64,000 bases of DNA, from assembly GCF_002086115.1 (NCBI RefSeq), contig NZ_MVHJ01000013.1, positions 62,001-126,000 of the forward strand. Reading direction: 5' to 3'. The notes under the pieces were generated by a model. It made no database searches, was not told the DNA's origin, and worked only from the letters and a program-made list of their open reading frames with translations. Numbering within the stretch: position 1 is the stretch's first letter; each line of letters opens with the position of its first letter. Shown one piece after another: positions 23,533 to 33,128 of the stretch. The stretch comes from Mycolicibacterium bacteremicum (GTDB lineage Bacteria; Actinomycetota; Actinomycetes; Mycobacteriales; Mycobacteriaceae). The translations under genes were made by a program, and so were the position numbers.

Positions 23533-24962
23533 GTCTGCTCCTCGTTCGCGGTGCGGCCCAGATTGGACTGGGTATACACCTTGCCGTCCGGTCCAACGTA
23601 CGTGCCGCTTGCCGGATCGTATTCGGCGGCCGCGACCGCCGGCGGCTCCGGCGCCGGTGCCGGCACCGTTTCCGCTGGTTGTTGGCCCGGGCGCAGCTGC
23701 GGGACGGACTGTCCCGACAGGGTGGCGTTCGGGTCGCCCTTCCAGTTGTTGCCGTCGTTGAGCGGGACGTAGGTCTGGTCACTCTCACACATCGCCGCGC
23801 TCGGGGCGCGCTTGCCCGGCACGGTGATGCACGGCAGGTTACGGGCGCCACGCACGTTGTTCGGTGAATCCTGCGGGATGCGGCAGTACAGGTCGCCGGC
23901 CGGCCGGTCCGGGTAGTCCTCCAGCGCCGCGGCCCGCCGCTGCTGGGCAGGCAGGAAGCCGGTGGTACACGCGGGCGGCAGGTTCAGATTCAGGTTGAAG
24001 TTCAGGTAGGCGCCCTTGTAGTCCTGCTTGGTGTGCCGGTTGGCGGTACCGGTGGCCTGAGTGGTGGCGGTGCCCTGCGGCAGCAGCACCAGCAACTGCT
24101 CCAGCGCGGGCTGGTAGGCGATGGCCACCTCGTTGACGTTCACCAGGTTGGCCAGCACGATCGGCAGCGTCGGCTGCAGCCGGTCCAACAGTGCCCGCAC
24201 CTCCTCGGCGGCGCCGGGACCGCGTTCCAGGATCCCGCGTACCGCGCCGTCGTGGTCACGTAGTTCGGCGGTGATCGTCGCCAGGTTCGACGCCCATGCC
24301 TGGATGGAGCCGGCGGTGTCGGTCTGGCTGTCCAGCACCGGCTTCGACTGATCGATCAGCGCGGTCAGCGGATCCAGGTTGGCGCGCGCGTCGATGGCCA
24401 GCTGTGTCGACCCCTTCACCAGCCGGTTCAGGTCCGGCCCCAGCCCGCCGACGGCCAGGTAGGCCTCGTCGACCGCGGTGCGCAGGTTGTCACCCGGAAT
24501 CGCCTGCAGGCCACGGTTGGTCGCGTCGAGCAGGGTGTTGACGTCCATCGGCACCGTGGTCCGGTCCAGCGGGATGACGTCGCCGTCGCGCAGTTCGGGG
24601 CCACCGGCGCTGCGCGGCAACAGTTCGACGAACAGCTCGCCGACCGCGGTCTGGCTGTGCACGGCCGCGTCGAGATCGGCGGGGATGGGCACGCCGGACT
24701 CCAAGGACAGCAGCGCCTCCACCGTGCCGCGCTCGGTCAGTCCGACCTTCTCGACCCGGCCCACCTGCGATCCGCGGTAGGTGACATTGCTGCGCTCGTA
24801 GAGGCCGCCGGTCTCGGGCAGTTCCAGGGTCACCCGGTAGTGCCCGGCCCCGAACAGCAGATTGGGCAACCGCATATAGCTGAACGCCATGATGCCGATC
24901 GCGATGATCGAGATGGCGATGAACACGGCCATCTGGATCAGGATTCGTCTGGTCAGTACCAT
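23496..24962 (-). CDS. mceF: MceF: virulence factor Mce family protein
   Basis: A 488-residue protein with one N-terminal transmembrane helix (about 6-30), an MCE (MlaD) domain (about 37-115: GGLYERSNVTYRGSQVGRV) and a long helical CLAMP-type region, ending in a Pro-rich tail. Mce A-F subunits assemble into the tunnel that carries lipids across the periplasm to YrbE permeases. The ATG at 24962 is 1 bp after the mceE stop. The tail ends with the stop 37 bp into the first Mas gene. It is the sixth mce gene of the operon. Confidence 0.93.
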   Translation of the reverse strand: MVLTRRILIQMAVFIAISIIAIGIMAFSYMRLPNLLFGAGHYRVTLELPETGGLYERSNVTYRGSQVGRVEKVGLTERGTVEALLSLESGVPIPADLDAAVHSQTAVGELFVELLPRSAGGPELRDGDVIPLDRTTVPMDVNTLLDATNRGLQAIPGDNLRTAVDEAYLAVGGLGPDLNRLVKGSTQLAIDARANLDPLTALIDQSKPVLDSQTDTAGSIQAWASNLATITAELRDHDGAVRGILERGPGAAEEVRALLDRLQPTLPIVLANLVNVNEVAIAYQPALEQLLVLLPQGTATTQATGTANRHTKQDYKGAYLNFNLNLNLPPACTTGFLPAQQRRAAALEDYPDRPAGDLYCRIPQDSPNNVRGARNLPCITVPGKRAPSAAMCESDQTYVPLNDGNNWKGDPNATLSGQSVPQLRPGQQPAETVPAPAPEPPAVAAAEYDPASGTYVGPDGKVYTQSNLGRTANEEQTWQTMLLPPPGK

Positions 24963-24963
24963 C

Positions 24964-26079
24964 TCAACGCCCCTGATCCCAGCGGTACGGCGCCACAAGC
25001 GGATTCACCGCGGTGTACGGGCTGGGCAGCTGCCCGATGGTGCGGCCCCATTGCATCTCCAACTCGGTGAGGTCGCCTTCCCACCGGGTACCGGTGAACA
25101 GGCCCTGATCCATCCGGCTCAGCGTCAGGTCGACGACCAGCGTGAGGTTGGCGTAGTCACCACGCATCCAGTTGGTGATCGTCTCCTTCGGGAACGGGTA
25201 CGTCGTCAGGAAGCTGAGGCCGCGGGTCAACGCCGGCCCGGCGTTGGCCAGCGACTCCAGCGTCGGCCCAAGGGCTTTCAGCTCGGCGACCAGCGCATCC
25301 TTGGTCTGGTTGGCGGAGTCCGCGGCCAGCGCGCTGAAGCGGCCCAGTTGCACCAGCGCCTCGGCCAGGATCTCGCGCTGGTCCTTGAGCACCTCGAGGG
25401 CGTCCGGGAGGGTCTGCAACGCCTTGTCCACCACCGGCTTCTGCTCGGCGACCTGACCGACCAGAGAGTTCAGGCTCTCGGCCGCGGCGATGATGTCGTC
25501 CTTCTGGTCGTTGTTGTAGGTGATGAAGCGGTCGAGCTGTTCGATCAGGCTGCGCAGATCGGCCTCGCGTCCGGTGAACGCCTGGCTGAAGGCCGTGGTG
25601 ATGTCCTGCACGTTGCCCAGTCCGCCGCCGTTGAGCAGCAGCGAGATCGCGGCCAGCGTCTGCTCGGTGGTCGGGTAGGCCCCACTGGATGCCAGCGGGA
25701 TCACCGAGCCGGCCTGCAACCGGCCCTGCGGGTCGGCGGGCGCGGCGAGCTCGATGTGCTGGGAGCCCAGCAGGCTGGTCTGGCCCAGGGTGGCGGTCGC
25801 GTTGGCGGGCAGCACGACGTCACCGTTGAGGCTCATCGTGACCAGCGCATGCCAGTCCTGCCGCTCGATGTCGGTGACGTTGCCGACCGTCACATCCCCG
25901 ACCCGGACCCGCGAGTTCGGGGAGAGATGATCGATATCGGGCATCTGCGCCTGAATGGTGTACGAGCCGGGACCGCGCCCCTCGACACCAGGCAGGGCCA
26001 CCGAATTCAGGCCCTTCCACTGGCATCCGGTGGCGGCGGCCGCGACGATCAGCAGCGAGCCGACGATCCGCGTTCTCAC
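24964..26079 (-). CDS. mceE: MceE: Mce family lipoprotein
   Basis: A 371-residue protein with a lipobox-bearing signal peptide (VAAAATGC, Cys near residue 18), the hallmark of MceE (LprK-type) subunits. The MCE domain follows (about 38-115: NSRVRVGDVTVGNVTDIE) and then a helical region. A lipid anchor would fix the complex at the membrane. The GTG at 26079 overlaps the mceD stop as GTGA; longer upstream reading is antisense-like and is excluded. Confidence 0.93.
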   Translation of the reverse strand: MRTRIVGSLLIVAAAATGCQWKGLNSVALPGVEGRGPGSYTIQAQMPDIDHLSPNSRVRVGDVTVGNVTDIERQDWHALVTMSLNGDVVLPANATATLGQTSLLGSQHIELAAPADPQGRLQAGSVIPLASSGAYPTTEQTLAAISLLLNGGGLGNVQDITTAFSQAFTGREADLRSLIEQLDRFITYNNDQKDDIIAAAESLNSLVGQVAEQKPVVDKALQTLPDALEVLKDQREILAEALVQLGRFSALAADSANQTKDALVAELKALGPTLESLANAGPALTRGLSFLTTYPFPKETITNWMRGDYANLTLVVDLTLSRMDQGLFTGTRWEGDLTELEMQWGRTIGQLPSPYTAVNPLVAPYRWDQGR

Positions 26080-27419
26080 GAGCCACCTCCGGCCGGCACC
26101 ATCAGGCCGGGCAGGCCGGCGGCCGGGTTGGTCGCGGTGGCGAGTTCGGCGGCCAGCGGCGGACCCGGCAGCGGCGCCGCCGGACTGTTCGGGTCCACCG
26201 GTGCGGGCGGCGGAGGCGGGCCGGCCGGCGGGATGTAGTCCGGTCGCAGCCAATCCTCGCTCCAGGTCAGCTCGTTCGGCCGTGCCGAGGCGGTGACGCC
26301 GAGGTTCTGACCGATCGGCAGAAAGTTGTACTGCCGGTTCTTCACGATCGGCGCCAGGTACTGCACGCACAGTTTCGAGGACTGTTCGGCGTTCAGGCGG
26401 GAGGCGGCCTGCACGGCACCGCACAGGAAGGTGATCGGGTCGGCGAAGTTGTTGATCACCGGGACGCTGGACACCGCGCCCTGGGCGGGTTGGTAGATGT
26501 TGATGTAGTTCTGGAAGCTGGTCGGTGCGACGTGCAGGAACTGCTTCAGGTCGGCCAGGCTCTCGTTGAGTGCGGTCGTGACACCGGCCAGCTTGTCCGA
26601 TGTGGTGCCCAGCGTCTCGCGGTTGTCGGCGACGAAGTTCTGCACCAGGCCGACGGTGTCGGACAGATCCTGGATCGCGGTGCCGACCTCGTCGGGGTTG
26701 TCGGCCAGTGTGCCCGTGACCGAGGCCAGGTTCTGGTTCAGCGCCCGCATCACATCGGTGCTGTCCTGCAGCGCCGACACCAGGATCGACAGATTCTTGA
26801 CGGTGGCGAACACATCGGTGCTGTGATCGCCGACCGCCGAGATCGCCTGGGAGAGCTTGACCAGCGTCGCGCGGATGTCCGCGCCCTGGCCGCGCAGGTT
26901 GTCCGCGGCGGTGTTGATGAAGGCCCCGAGTTCGCTCACCCCGCCGGGCTCGGTGGGTTGCAGTGTCTCGGTGATGCGATGCAACTGCTCGCGCACGTCG
27001 TCGTATTCGACCGGTACCACCGTACGGTCCTGGCCGATGACCGCGTTGTCCTCCAACACCGGACCCTCGGAATAGGTGGGGGTCAGCTGGATGGCTCGCG
27101 AGGTCACCAGCATCGGCGACAGGATGGCGGCGTTGACGTCCGCGGGTACCTTGTGGCTGCCGTCGTACCAGAACGAGATCTTCACCCGTTCCGGCTCGGG
27201 CTCGATCTTCTCGATACGGCCGACCGGTACGCCGAGGATCACGACATCGTCGCCGACGAAGATGCCGTTGCTGCTGTCGAAGTACGCCACCACGTTGACC
27301 CGGTTGAGCGTCTCGGTGGTGCGCACCACCAGGTAGATGCCGGCGGCCAGGATGACCACCAGAACCAGGGCCAGCGTCAGCCGACCCGCCTTGTGCCGCG
27401 AGGGAGCTGATGAGGTCAC
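26076..27419 (-). CDS. mceD: MceD: Mce family protein
   Basis: A 447-residue protein: transmembrane helix (about 13-32), MCE domain (about 40-118, with GVPVGRIEKIE), a long helical section, and a Pro-rich C-terminus (PPAGPPPPPAPV). The GTG at 27419 overlaps the mceC stop as GTGA, so translation is coupled. Part of the lipid-transport tunnel. Confidence 0.92.
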   Translation of the reverse strand: MTSSAPSRHKAGRLTLALVLVVILAAGIYLVVRTTETLNRVNVVAYFDSSNGIFVGDDVVILGVPVGRIEKIEPEPERVKISFWYDGSHKVPADVNAAILSPMLVTSRAIQLTPTYSEGPVLEDNAVIGQDRTVVPVEYDDVREQLHRITETLQPTEPGGVSELGAFINTAADNLRGQGADIRATLVKLSQAISAVGDHSTDVFATVKNLSILVSALQDSTDVMRALNQNLASVTGTLADNPDEVGTAIQDLSDTVGLVQNFVADNRETLGTTSDKLAGVTTALNESLADLKQFLHVAPTSFQNYINIYQPAQGAVSSVPVINNFADPITFLCGAVQAASRLNAEQSSKLCVQYLAPIVKNRQYNFLPIGQNLGVTASARPNELTWSEDWLRPDYIPPAGPPPPPAPVDPNSPAAPLPGPPLAAELATATNPAAGLPGLMVPAGGGS

Positions 27420-28780
27420 TGCGGGCCTCCCGGTTGTGCTCCGGTCCCGTGCACGACGGGCTCTCCGGGTGCGGGCACGAACACCGGGCCCGGCGGGGTC
27501 GGTGTGGACGCGATTCCCGGCGGCGCGACCGCCGGCGGTCCCGGCGGCGGACCGCCCGGCGCCGGCGCGGGCGGCGGCTCGCGGTACGGGTAGCAGCCGG
27601 TCGGGCCGGGCAGCGGGATTCCCGGTGGGCCGCAACCCAGATCGCCCGGATTACCGGTGATGGCGTCGGGCAGGGTCAACCGCGGTTCGCCGCCCTGGCC
27701 GGTGCGCGGGTACGGGATGGGCATGGCCGGGGTGCCCGGCTGGCCCACCTGCGGGTCGGTGCGCTCCGAGGGCAGCAGGACATTGGGGTCCAGGCCCAGA
27801 TCGGAGAACGCGGCATCGATGAAGGGCTGCACGAACTGGCCCGGCAGCAGATTGGCCACATAGGATTTGAAGAACGGCCCGCCCGAGACGGATTCACCCA
27901 GCGACATCGCATAATCGCCGATCAGCTTCAGCGACCGCTGCAACCGTTGCTTGCGGTTGTCCAAAATGGTCAGCACACCGTTGAGCTTCTCGATGGCCGG
28001 CTTCATGGTCTCGTCGTTCTCGGCGATGAAGCCCTGCAGCTGACGGCTCAGCGCGGAGATGTTGCCCGAGATGGCGTCCAGGGCAGCGGTCTGGGTCTGC
28101 AGCTCGGCCAGCAGCGCGTTGCTGCTGCGGACCAGGGTGACGATCTGGTCGCTGCGCTCGGCCAGCACGGTGGTCGCCTTATTGGCATTGCCCAGCAGGT
28201 CGCGCAGTTCGGCATCGCGTTCGTTGAGCGTCTCGGAGAACCGGGACACTCCCTCGATCGCGATCCGCAGTTCCGGCGGGGTGTCGGCGAAGGTCTCCGA
28301 GAGCACCCGCAGCGAATCGGAGAGCTGGGTGGTGTTCAGACCGCTGATGGTCGACGCGAGATCGCCGAGGGCATCCGGCAATTGGTAGGCCGGCGTGGTG
28401 CGGTCCAGCGGGATGGTGCCGTCCTGCCAGCCGTCCCCGCGCGGGGTGACCTCCAGATACTTGGTGCCCAGCAGGCTCTTGGTCTTGACCGCGGCCTCAC
28501 TGCGGTCACCGATGCGCACGCCGTTGTCGATCTTGAATGAGACCAGCACCCGCTGCCCGTCCAGTTCGACGCCCGAGACATGGCCGACCCGCATACCGGA
28601 CACCTGCACCGCGGCCCCGTCGCGGATACCGCCCGCCTCGGCGAAATAGGCCGAGTAGTCCCGGCCACGGTCCAGGAACGGCAGCTTGTCATAGTTCAGG
28701 GCGCCCAGGATGATCGCGGCGATGACGGTCAGACCGATTGCGCCGACCACCAATTGGTTGCGTTCTGCGAAGGACTTCAT
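27416..28780 (-). CDS. mceC: MceC: Mce family protein
   Basis: A 454-residue protein with an N-terminal transmembrane helix (about 11-30), MCE domain (about 42-120: VQVSGMRVGHVSGVE), helical region, and an extended Pro/Gly-rich tail of about 110 residues. The ATG at 28780 overlaps the mceB stop (ATGA) and is preferred to the GTG four codons upstream. The tail is rich in PPGP motifs, as in other MceC proteins. Confidence 0.93.
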   Translation of the reverse strand: MKSFAERNQLVVGAIGLTVIAAIILGALNYDKLPFLDRGRDYSAYFAEAGGIRDGAAVQVSGMRVGHVSGVELDGQRVLVSFKIDNGVRIGDRSEAAVKTKSLLGTKYLEVTPRGDGWQDGTIPLDRTTPAYQLPDALGDLASTISGLNTTQLSDSLRVLSETFADTPPELRIAIEGVSRFSETLNERDAELRDLLGNANKATTVLAERSDQIVTLVRSSNALLAELQTQTAALDAISGNISALSRQLQGFIAENDETMKPAIEKLNGVLTILDNRKQRLQRSLKLIGDYAMSLGESVSGGPFFKSYVANLLPGQFVQPFIDAAFSDLGLDPNVLLPSERTDPQVGQPGTPAMPIPYPRTGQGGEPRLTLPDAITGNPGDLGCGPPGIPLPGPTGCYPYREPPPAPAPGGPPPGPPAVAPPGIASTPTPPGPVFVPAPGEPVVHGTGAQPGGPQ

Positions 28781-29808
28781 CGCGGGGTGCACCTCCCGGT
28801 GCTCTGTCCGGCCGCCTTCACATACACCGGCTGCCCGCCCTTGCCGTTGAGCTTGAGGACGATGTCGCAGAGGTAGAAGCTGAAGAAGTCACCGTAGATG
28901 CCCTGGCGCGCCAATGCCTGGTAGGCGTCGGGCAGCGTGTTGATCAGGTTGTCGAAGTAGTCGGCATCGGCGACCACGATGCCTGCGGCACGGTCGGTTT
29001 CGGTGATGGTCTTGGCCAGCGGCGGGCGGGCCTGCGCCAGCAGATCGGCGATGCTGCCGGCCGCCTCGCTGACGTAGGCCACGCCGTTGGCGATATCGGT
29101 GCGCCGTTCGGCCAGCCCGTCGACCAACTGGCTGAGCCCGTCGACGCCCTTGGCGAACTGCTCGTTCTGGTCACCGAGCGAGCCCAGCACGGTGTTGAGG
29201 TTGACGATCACCTCTCCGATCAGCTGGTCGCGGTCGGCCAGCGTATTGGTCAGTGCGGCAGTCTGGTTCAGAAACGATCCGATGGTCGCGCCCTGACCCT
29301 GCAGCGCGCTGATCAGGGTGCCCGACAGCGCGTTGATCTGGTCGGGTTCCAGCGCCTTGAACAGCGGCCGGAAGCCGCCGATCAAGGCGTCCAGATCCAG
29401 CGCGGGCGCGGTGCGGGCCAGTGGGATGGTCGATCCGGGTTGCAGCCGGCCGGTATCCCCGGCGCCCTCCTGCAGGCCGAGATACCGCCCGCCGATCAGA
29501 TCGTCGTAGCGGATGACCGCCCGGGTGCCCTGGGTCAGCACCACCGAGGAGTCGGCACTGAAGTTGACCAGCACGGTGCCGTCGTCGCGGATCTCCATGT
29601 CGCCGACCTTGCCGACCTCGACCCCCGCGATGCGGACGAAGTCGCCGGGTTCCATGCCGCTGACGTTGCTGAATTCGGCCTTGTAGCCCTGTTCGGTCTC
29701 ACCGAAGCGCAGCTGCGAGAAGATCGCGAACAGCCCGAAGACACCTAGCAGACACACTGCCAGGAAGATGGTGAGCCGCCAGATGGCGCCTCCCAAGTTG
29801 TCTTTCAT
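28777..29808 (-). CDS. mceB: MceB: Mce family protein
   Basis: A 343-residue protein, shorter than its neighbours as is normal for MceB. It has a transmembrane helix (about 10-30), MCE domain (about 40-115: DFVRIAGVEVGKVGDME) and a helical part ending in a Cys-containing C-terminus (YLCDIVLKL, GRCTPR). It starts 33 bp after the mceA stop, the widest gap among the eight core yrbE-mce genes. Confidence 0.93.
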   Translation of the reverse strand: MKDNLGGAIWRLTIFLAVCLLGVFGLFAIFSQLRFGETEQGYKAEFSNVSGMEPGDFVRIAGVEVGKVGDMEIRDDGTVLVNFSADSSVVLTQGTRAVIRYDDLIGGRYLGLQEGAGDTGRLQPGSTIPLARTAPALDLDALIGGFRPLFKALEPDQINALSGTLISALQGQGATIGSFLNQTAALTNTLADRDQLIGEVIVNLNTVLGSLGDQNEQFAKGVDGLSQLVDGLAERRTDIANGVAYVSEAAGSIADLLAQARPPLAKTITETDRAAGIVVADADYFDNLINTLPDAYQALARQGIYGDFFSFYLCDIVLKLNGKGGQPVYVKAAGQSTGRCTPR

Positions 29809-29841
29809 GGCTTGCTCTATCTCCTGAGTTCTCGTCGTCGG

Positions 29842-31314
29842 TCAGGACGGTGGGCCGGGTGCGGCGGGCACCGGCAGCGGTCGCGGCGGCAGTGGTGTCG
29901 GCTGCACACCCGGGTGGGTCACGATGAACGGCTCGGACCCGGGCGTCGGGCCGGGCTCGCGCGGCGCGCCCGGTGGCGGGGCCGGCGGCAGACCCGGCCA
30001 CAGCGGGGTGCCGTCGGGGGCGTACAGCTGTGCGCCGTAGGCCGGCGCACCGGGATACGGGATCGGTCCGATTGCCGGGCCGCCGAAGGTGTTCCGAATG
30101 CTCGGCGGTTCGGGTACGGCGCGGGTGACGGGCAGCCAGTTGCCGTATGCCGGGAAGGAGATGCCCGGATTGGGCCGCCAATCCAGACCACTGCCGAAGC
30201 CGGTGTTGGTCACCAGCTGGCGCACCGGCCAGTTCTCGTCGACGTTGGGCAGCGAACCGCAGCTGGGCTTGCCGCCCGGGCCGCCCTTGGCGCCGACGAT
30301 CGGCAGGTGCCGCGGGTAGGCGTACGGATCGTCGCCGAGCATCAGTGCGGTGTCCAGGATGAACGACTTGCCGTTGCCGCCGGTGGCGTCGTAACCGCCG
30401 TGATCCAGCAGGTATTTCGCACCGGTCAGCAGGCAGGTGTAGGACGGGCTGTACTTGAGCAACAGGTCCGTCGTCGGCTGCAACGTGTTGATGGCCTTGA
30501 TCAGATTCTGCTGATTCGGGGCCAGCAGCTCGATTCCCTTGTTGGACAGGCCCGTGGTGGCCAACAGCAGGGCGTCGAGTTGGCGGGCGTTGCTGCTGAT
30601 GGTGGTCGCGGTGGTGCTCGCGGCGTCCAGGGTGGCCAGGATGTCCTGCGCCGCAGCGCTGTAGGCATCGCTGAAGCCCTGCACGGCCTGCCAGTCCTCA
30701 CGGATGGTGTCACTGCGGTCATTAAGCGCCATCAGCACCTGGTTGGCATCGGTGGTGGCCCGGCCGATGATCTCTCCGCGGCCGCGCACCCCCTCGGCGA
30801 GCGCGGACAGCGTGCTGTTCAGCTTGGCGGTGTCGACCTGGTCGAGTACCCCGACGAGGTTTTCGAAGACGGTGTTGACCTCGACCGTGACGTTCTGCGA
30901 CTCCAGCACCTGACCCGAGCGCAGCCGTTCGGCGCTCGGGTTGTCCGGGTAGACGAGGTCGACGAACTTGGCGCCGAAGATGGTGGTGGATCGGATCCGG
31001 GCCTCGACATTGGCCGGGATGAAGCGGATCTGGTCGGGATCGATGTCCAGGCGCAGTTTGACCGGGTTCGCGGTCTCGGTGTCGCCGCCGCTGATGGCGG
31101 CGACCTTGCCGACCTGCACGCCGCGCAACTTCACCTTGGCGTTGGTCTCCATCACCAGACCCGAGCGGTCCGAGGTCAGCGTGACCGGGACCGTGCTGCG
31201 CAGGCTGCCGGTGAACAGCGAATAGGACAGCCAGATCGCGGCGATGACGAACACCACCAGCAGCAGCGTCCACCAACCGGGGGCGATTCCTGAGTTTCGT
31301 TTTGTGGCTGCCAT
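29842..31314 (-). CDS. mceA: MceA: Mce family protein
   Basis: A 490-residue protein: transmembrane helix (about 13-33), MCE domain (about 40-120: VKLRGVQVGKVAAISGG), long helical region, and a Pro-rich tail. The order yrbEA-yrbEB-mceA is the standard mce operon layout. The gap to yrbEB is 2 bp. I do not assign a number (mce1, mce3, mce4 and so on), since that needs alignment. Confidence 0.94.
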   Translation of the reverse strand: MAATKRNSGIAPGWWTLLLVVFVIAAIWLSYSLFTGSLRSTVPVTLTSDRSGLVMETNAKVKLRGVQVGKVAAISGGDTETANPVKLRLDIDPDQIRFIPANVEARIRSTTIFGAKFVDLVYPDNPSAERLRSGQVLESQNVTVEVNTVFENLVGVLDQVDTAKLNSTLSALAEGVRGRGEIIGRATTDANQVLMALNDRSDTIREDWQAVQGFSDAYSAAAQDILATLDAASTTATTISSNARQLDALLLATTGLSNKGIELLAPNQQNLIKAINTLQPTTDLLLKYSPSYTCLLTGAKYLLDHGGYDATGGNGKSFILDTALMLGDDPYAYPRHLPIVGAKGGPGGKPSCGSLPNVDENWPVRQLVTNTGFGSGLDWRPNPGISFPAYGNWLPVTRAVPEPPSIRNTFGGPAIGPIPYPGAPAYGAQLYAPDGTPLWPGLPPAPPPGAPREPGPTPGSEPFIVTHPGVQPTPLPPRPLPVPAAPGPPS

Positions 31315-31316
31315 GT

Positions 31317-32159
31317 CTAACCGGCCAGGTTGAAGTTGCCGGATTGTCCATACACCGCAAGCGAAATCATCACGACGACGAACGCGGAGATCACCAGGGA
31401 GGTGCGCACCGCTCGGCCGACCGCCTCGCCCACACCGGCCGGGCCGCCGCTGGCGGTGAACCCGTAATAGGTGTGCACCAGCATGATCACGATGGCCATG
31501 GCGATCGACTGGACGAACGACCAGATGAGGTCGATCGGGTTCAGGAAGGTGTCGAAGTAGTGGTCGTAGACACCGCTGGACTGGCCGTAGATCACCGTGG
31601 TGCCGATCTTGGCCGCGTAGAACGACATCAGCACACCGACGCAGTACAGCGGGATCACCACGATGACACCGGCGATCACCCGACTGGACGCCAGGTAGGC
31701 GATGCTGCGGATGCCGATCACCTCGAGGGCGTCGATCTCCTCGTTGATGCGCATGGCGCCCAACTGTGCGGTGGCACCGGCGCCGATGGTGGCCGACAGC
31801 GCGATCGCGGTGGTGGCCGGCGCGATGAGGCGGACATTGAAGAAGGCGGACGCGAATCCGGTGAGCGCCTCGACGCCGATCTCGGAGAACTGGTTGTAGC
31901 CCTGCACGGCGACCAGGGCGCCGGTGCTGACGGTCAGGAAGCCGACGATGGCGACGGTGCCGCCGATGATGGCCAAAGCGCCGGTACCGAGGCCCATCTG
32001 GGCGATCAACCGGACCAGTTCCTTCGGATAACGGATGAACACGTCGCCGATGGACACCAGGGTTCGTCCGAAGAACTGGGTCTGCTCACCGACCTGGTTC
32101 CAGCTGTCGACGACGCTGCTGACCCCTCGTCTGACCCGCAGGCCCACCCCGGTCGTCAC
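31317..32159 (-). CDS. yrbEB: YrbEB: MlaE-family ABC permease
   Basis: A 280-residue MlaE-type permease with about five membrane helices. The conserved segment AQLGAMRINEEIDALEVIGI, the EQ-loop-like coupling helix that contacts the ATPase MceG/MkL, is present, as is GGPAGVGEAVGRAV near the end. It pairs with YrbEA to form the inner-membrane channel for lipids. The GTG at 32159 overlaps the yrbEA stop as GTGA. No ATPase gene is in the window; in mycobacteria it is encoded elsewhere. Confidence 0.95.
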   Translation of the reverse strand: MTTGVGLRVRRGVSSVVDSWNQVGEQTQFFGRTLVSIGDVFIRYPKELVRLIAQMGLGTGALAIIGGTVAIVGFLTVSTGALVAVQGYNQFSEIGVEALTGFASAFFNVRLIAPATTAIALSATIGAGATAQLGAMRINEEIDALEVIGIRSIAYLASSRVIAGVIVVIPLYCVGVLMSFYAAKIGTTVIYGQSSGVYDHYFDTFLNPIDLIWSFVQSIAMAIVIMLVHTYYGFTASGGPAGVGEAVGRAVRTSLVISAFVVVMISLAVYGQSGNFNLAG

Positions 32160-32935
32160 ATCGTCGCCTTCACGCCGACCGCGGTGGCGACCACGTTGAT
32201 GGCGAACAGCGCCATGAAGGTGAAGACCACGGTCTCGTTGACGGCGTTGCCGACACCGGCCGGACCACCGCCCACCGAAATGCCCTTGTAGCAGGCGATC
32301 AGGCCGGCGGTGAGGCCGAACAGCGCGGCCTTGACCAACGCGATCAGCACGTCCGACGGACCGGTGATGAGCGTCAGACCTGCGATGAAGGCCCCCGGTG
32401 ACACGTGCTGGACGTACACACAGAACAGATAGGCGCCGGTGAGTCCGACCAGCACCACGGTCGCCGACAACGCCAGCGACACGGTGGTGGCGGCCATCAC
32501 CCGCGGAATGACCAACGCCTGAATCGGATTCACGCCCATCACGCGCAGGGCGTCGAGCTCCTCGCGGATGGTGCGGGCGCCCAGGTCGGCGCACATCGCC
32601 GTGGCGCCCGCGCCGGCGATCACCAAAACGGTGACGATCGGCCCGATCTGGGTGACGGTGCCCAGGGCGGCGCCGGTTCCGGAGAAGTCCGCGGCCCCGA
32701 ATTCGGTGAGCAGGATGTTGAACGTGAAGGTCAGCAGCACCGTGTAGGGCACGGTGAGCATCAGCGTCGGGAGCAACGAAACCCGTGCCACGAACCAGGA
32801 CTGGAGGATGTACTCACGCCAGGCGAACGGCGGCCGGAACATCAGGGTGAAGACGTCCAGCGTCATCGAGAAGAATCCACCGAAGGAACGCACAGGCTTG
32901 GCGACGACGTTCGGGATGGCATCCTGCGCAGCCAT
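32156..32935 (-). CDS. yrbEA: YrbEA: MlaE-family ABC permease
   Basis: A 259-residue MlaE-type permease with about five helices and the conserved cytoplasmic segment ADLGARTIREELDALRVMGV. GGPAGVGNAVNETVV marks the C-terminal region. The ATG at 32935 is chosen over the GTG/ATG 15 codons upstream because similarity to YrbEA proteins starts near it; this start is not certain. It is the first gene of the mce operon and lies about 190 bp after a TetR gene on the same strand, with a promoter candidate between. Confidence 0.94.
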   Translation of the reverse strand: MAAQDAIPNVVAKPVRSFGGFFSMTLDVFTLMFRPPFAWREYILQSWFVARVSLLPTLMLTVPYTVLLTFTFNILLTEFGAADFSGTGAALGTVTQIGPIVTVLVIAGAGATAMCADLGARTIREELDALRVMGVNPIQALVIPRVMAATTVSLALSATVVLVGLTGAYLFCVYVQHVSPGAFIAGLTLITGPSDVLIALVKAALFGLTAGLIACYKGISVGGGPAGVGNAVNETVVFTFMALFAINVVATAVGVKATM

Positions 32936-33071
32936 CAGCGGGAATCCCCCGCGCTGCACAACCTCCGCATTGCCATGCAATCCCTTCGACGGTGCCCGCT
33001 GCCTGCGGGGCCGGCGTCACCCGGCCGGTGCGAACACGATATGACCACAGGCGCCGCTATGGATGCGGAAG

Positions 33072-33100
33072 AACGTACATAAGGAATTTCACAGTCACAA
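33072..33100 (-). promoter_or_regulatory. Candidate promoter of the mce operon
   Basis: Reading leftward, TTGTGA (33100-33095) and TACGTT (33077-33072) are 17 bp apart in an AT-richer stretch between the TetR stop and yrbEA. No KstR-type palindrome is seen here. Confidence 0.45.
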
Positions 33101-33128
33101 CCGGCGCCCGCTCTTGCCTGCCCCGCCG

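Noticed and set aside
24889..31293. Long reading frames on the plus strand opposite the mce genes
   Set aside because: They are rich in Arg, Gly, His and Gln without domains or membrane pattern, and mirror the codon bias of the minus-strand mce genes; they are shadows of high-GC coding DNA.
20063..32935. Assigning the mce operon as mce4 (cholesterol importer)
   Set aside because: No KstR-type operator was seen before yrbEA and the flanking genes do not match what I recall of mce4; a number needs phylogeny.
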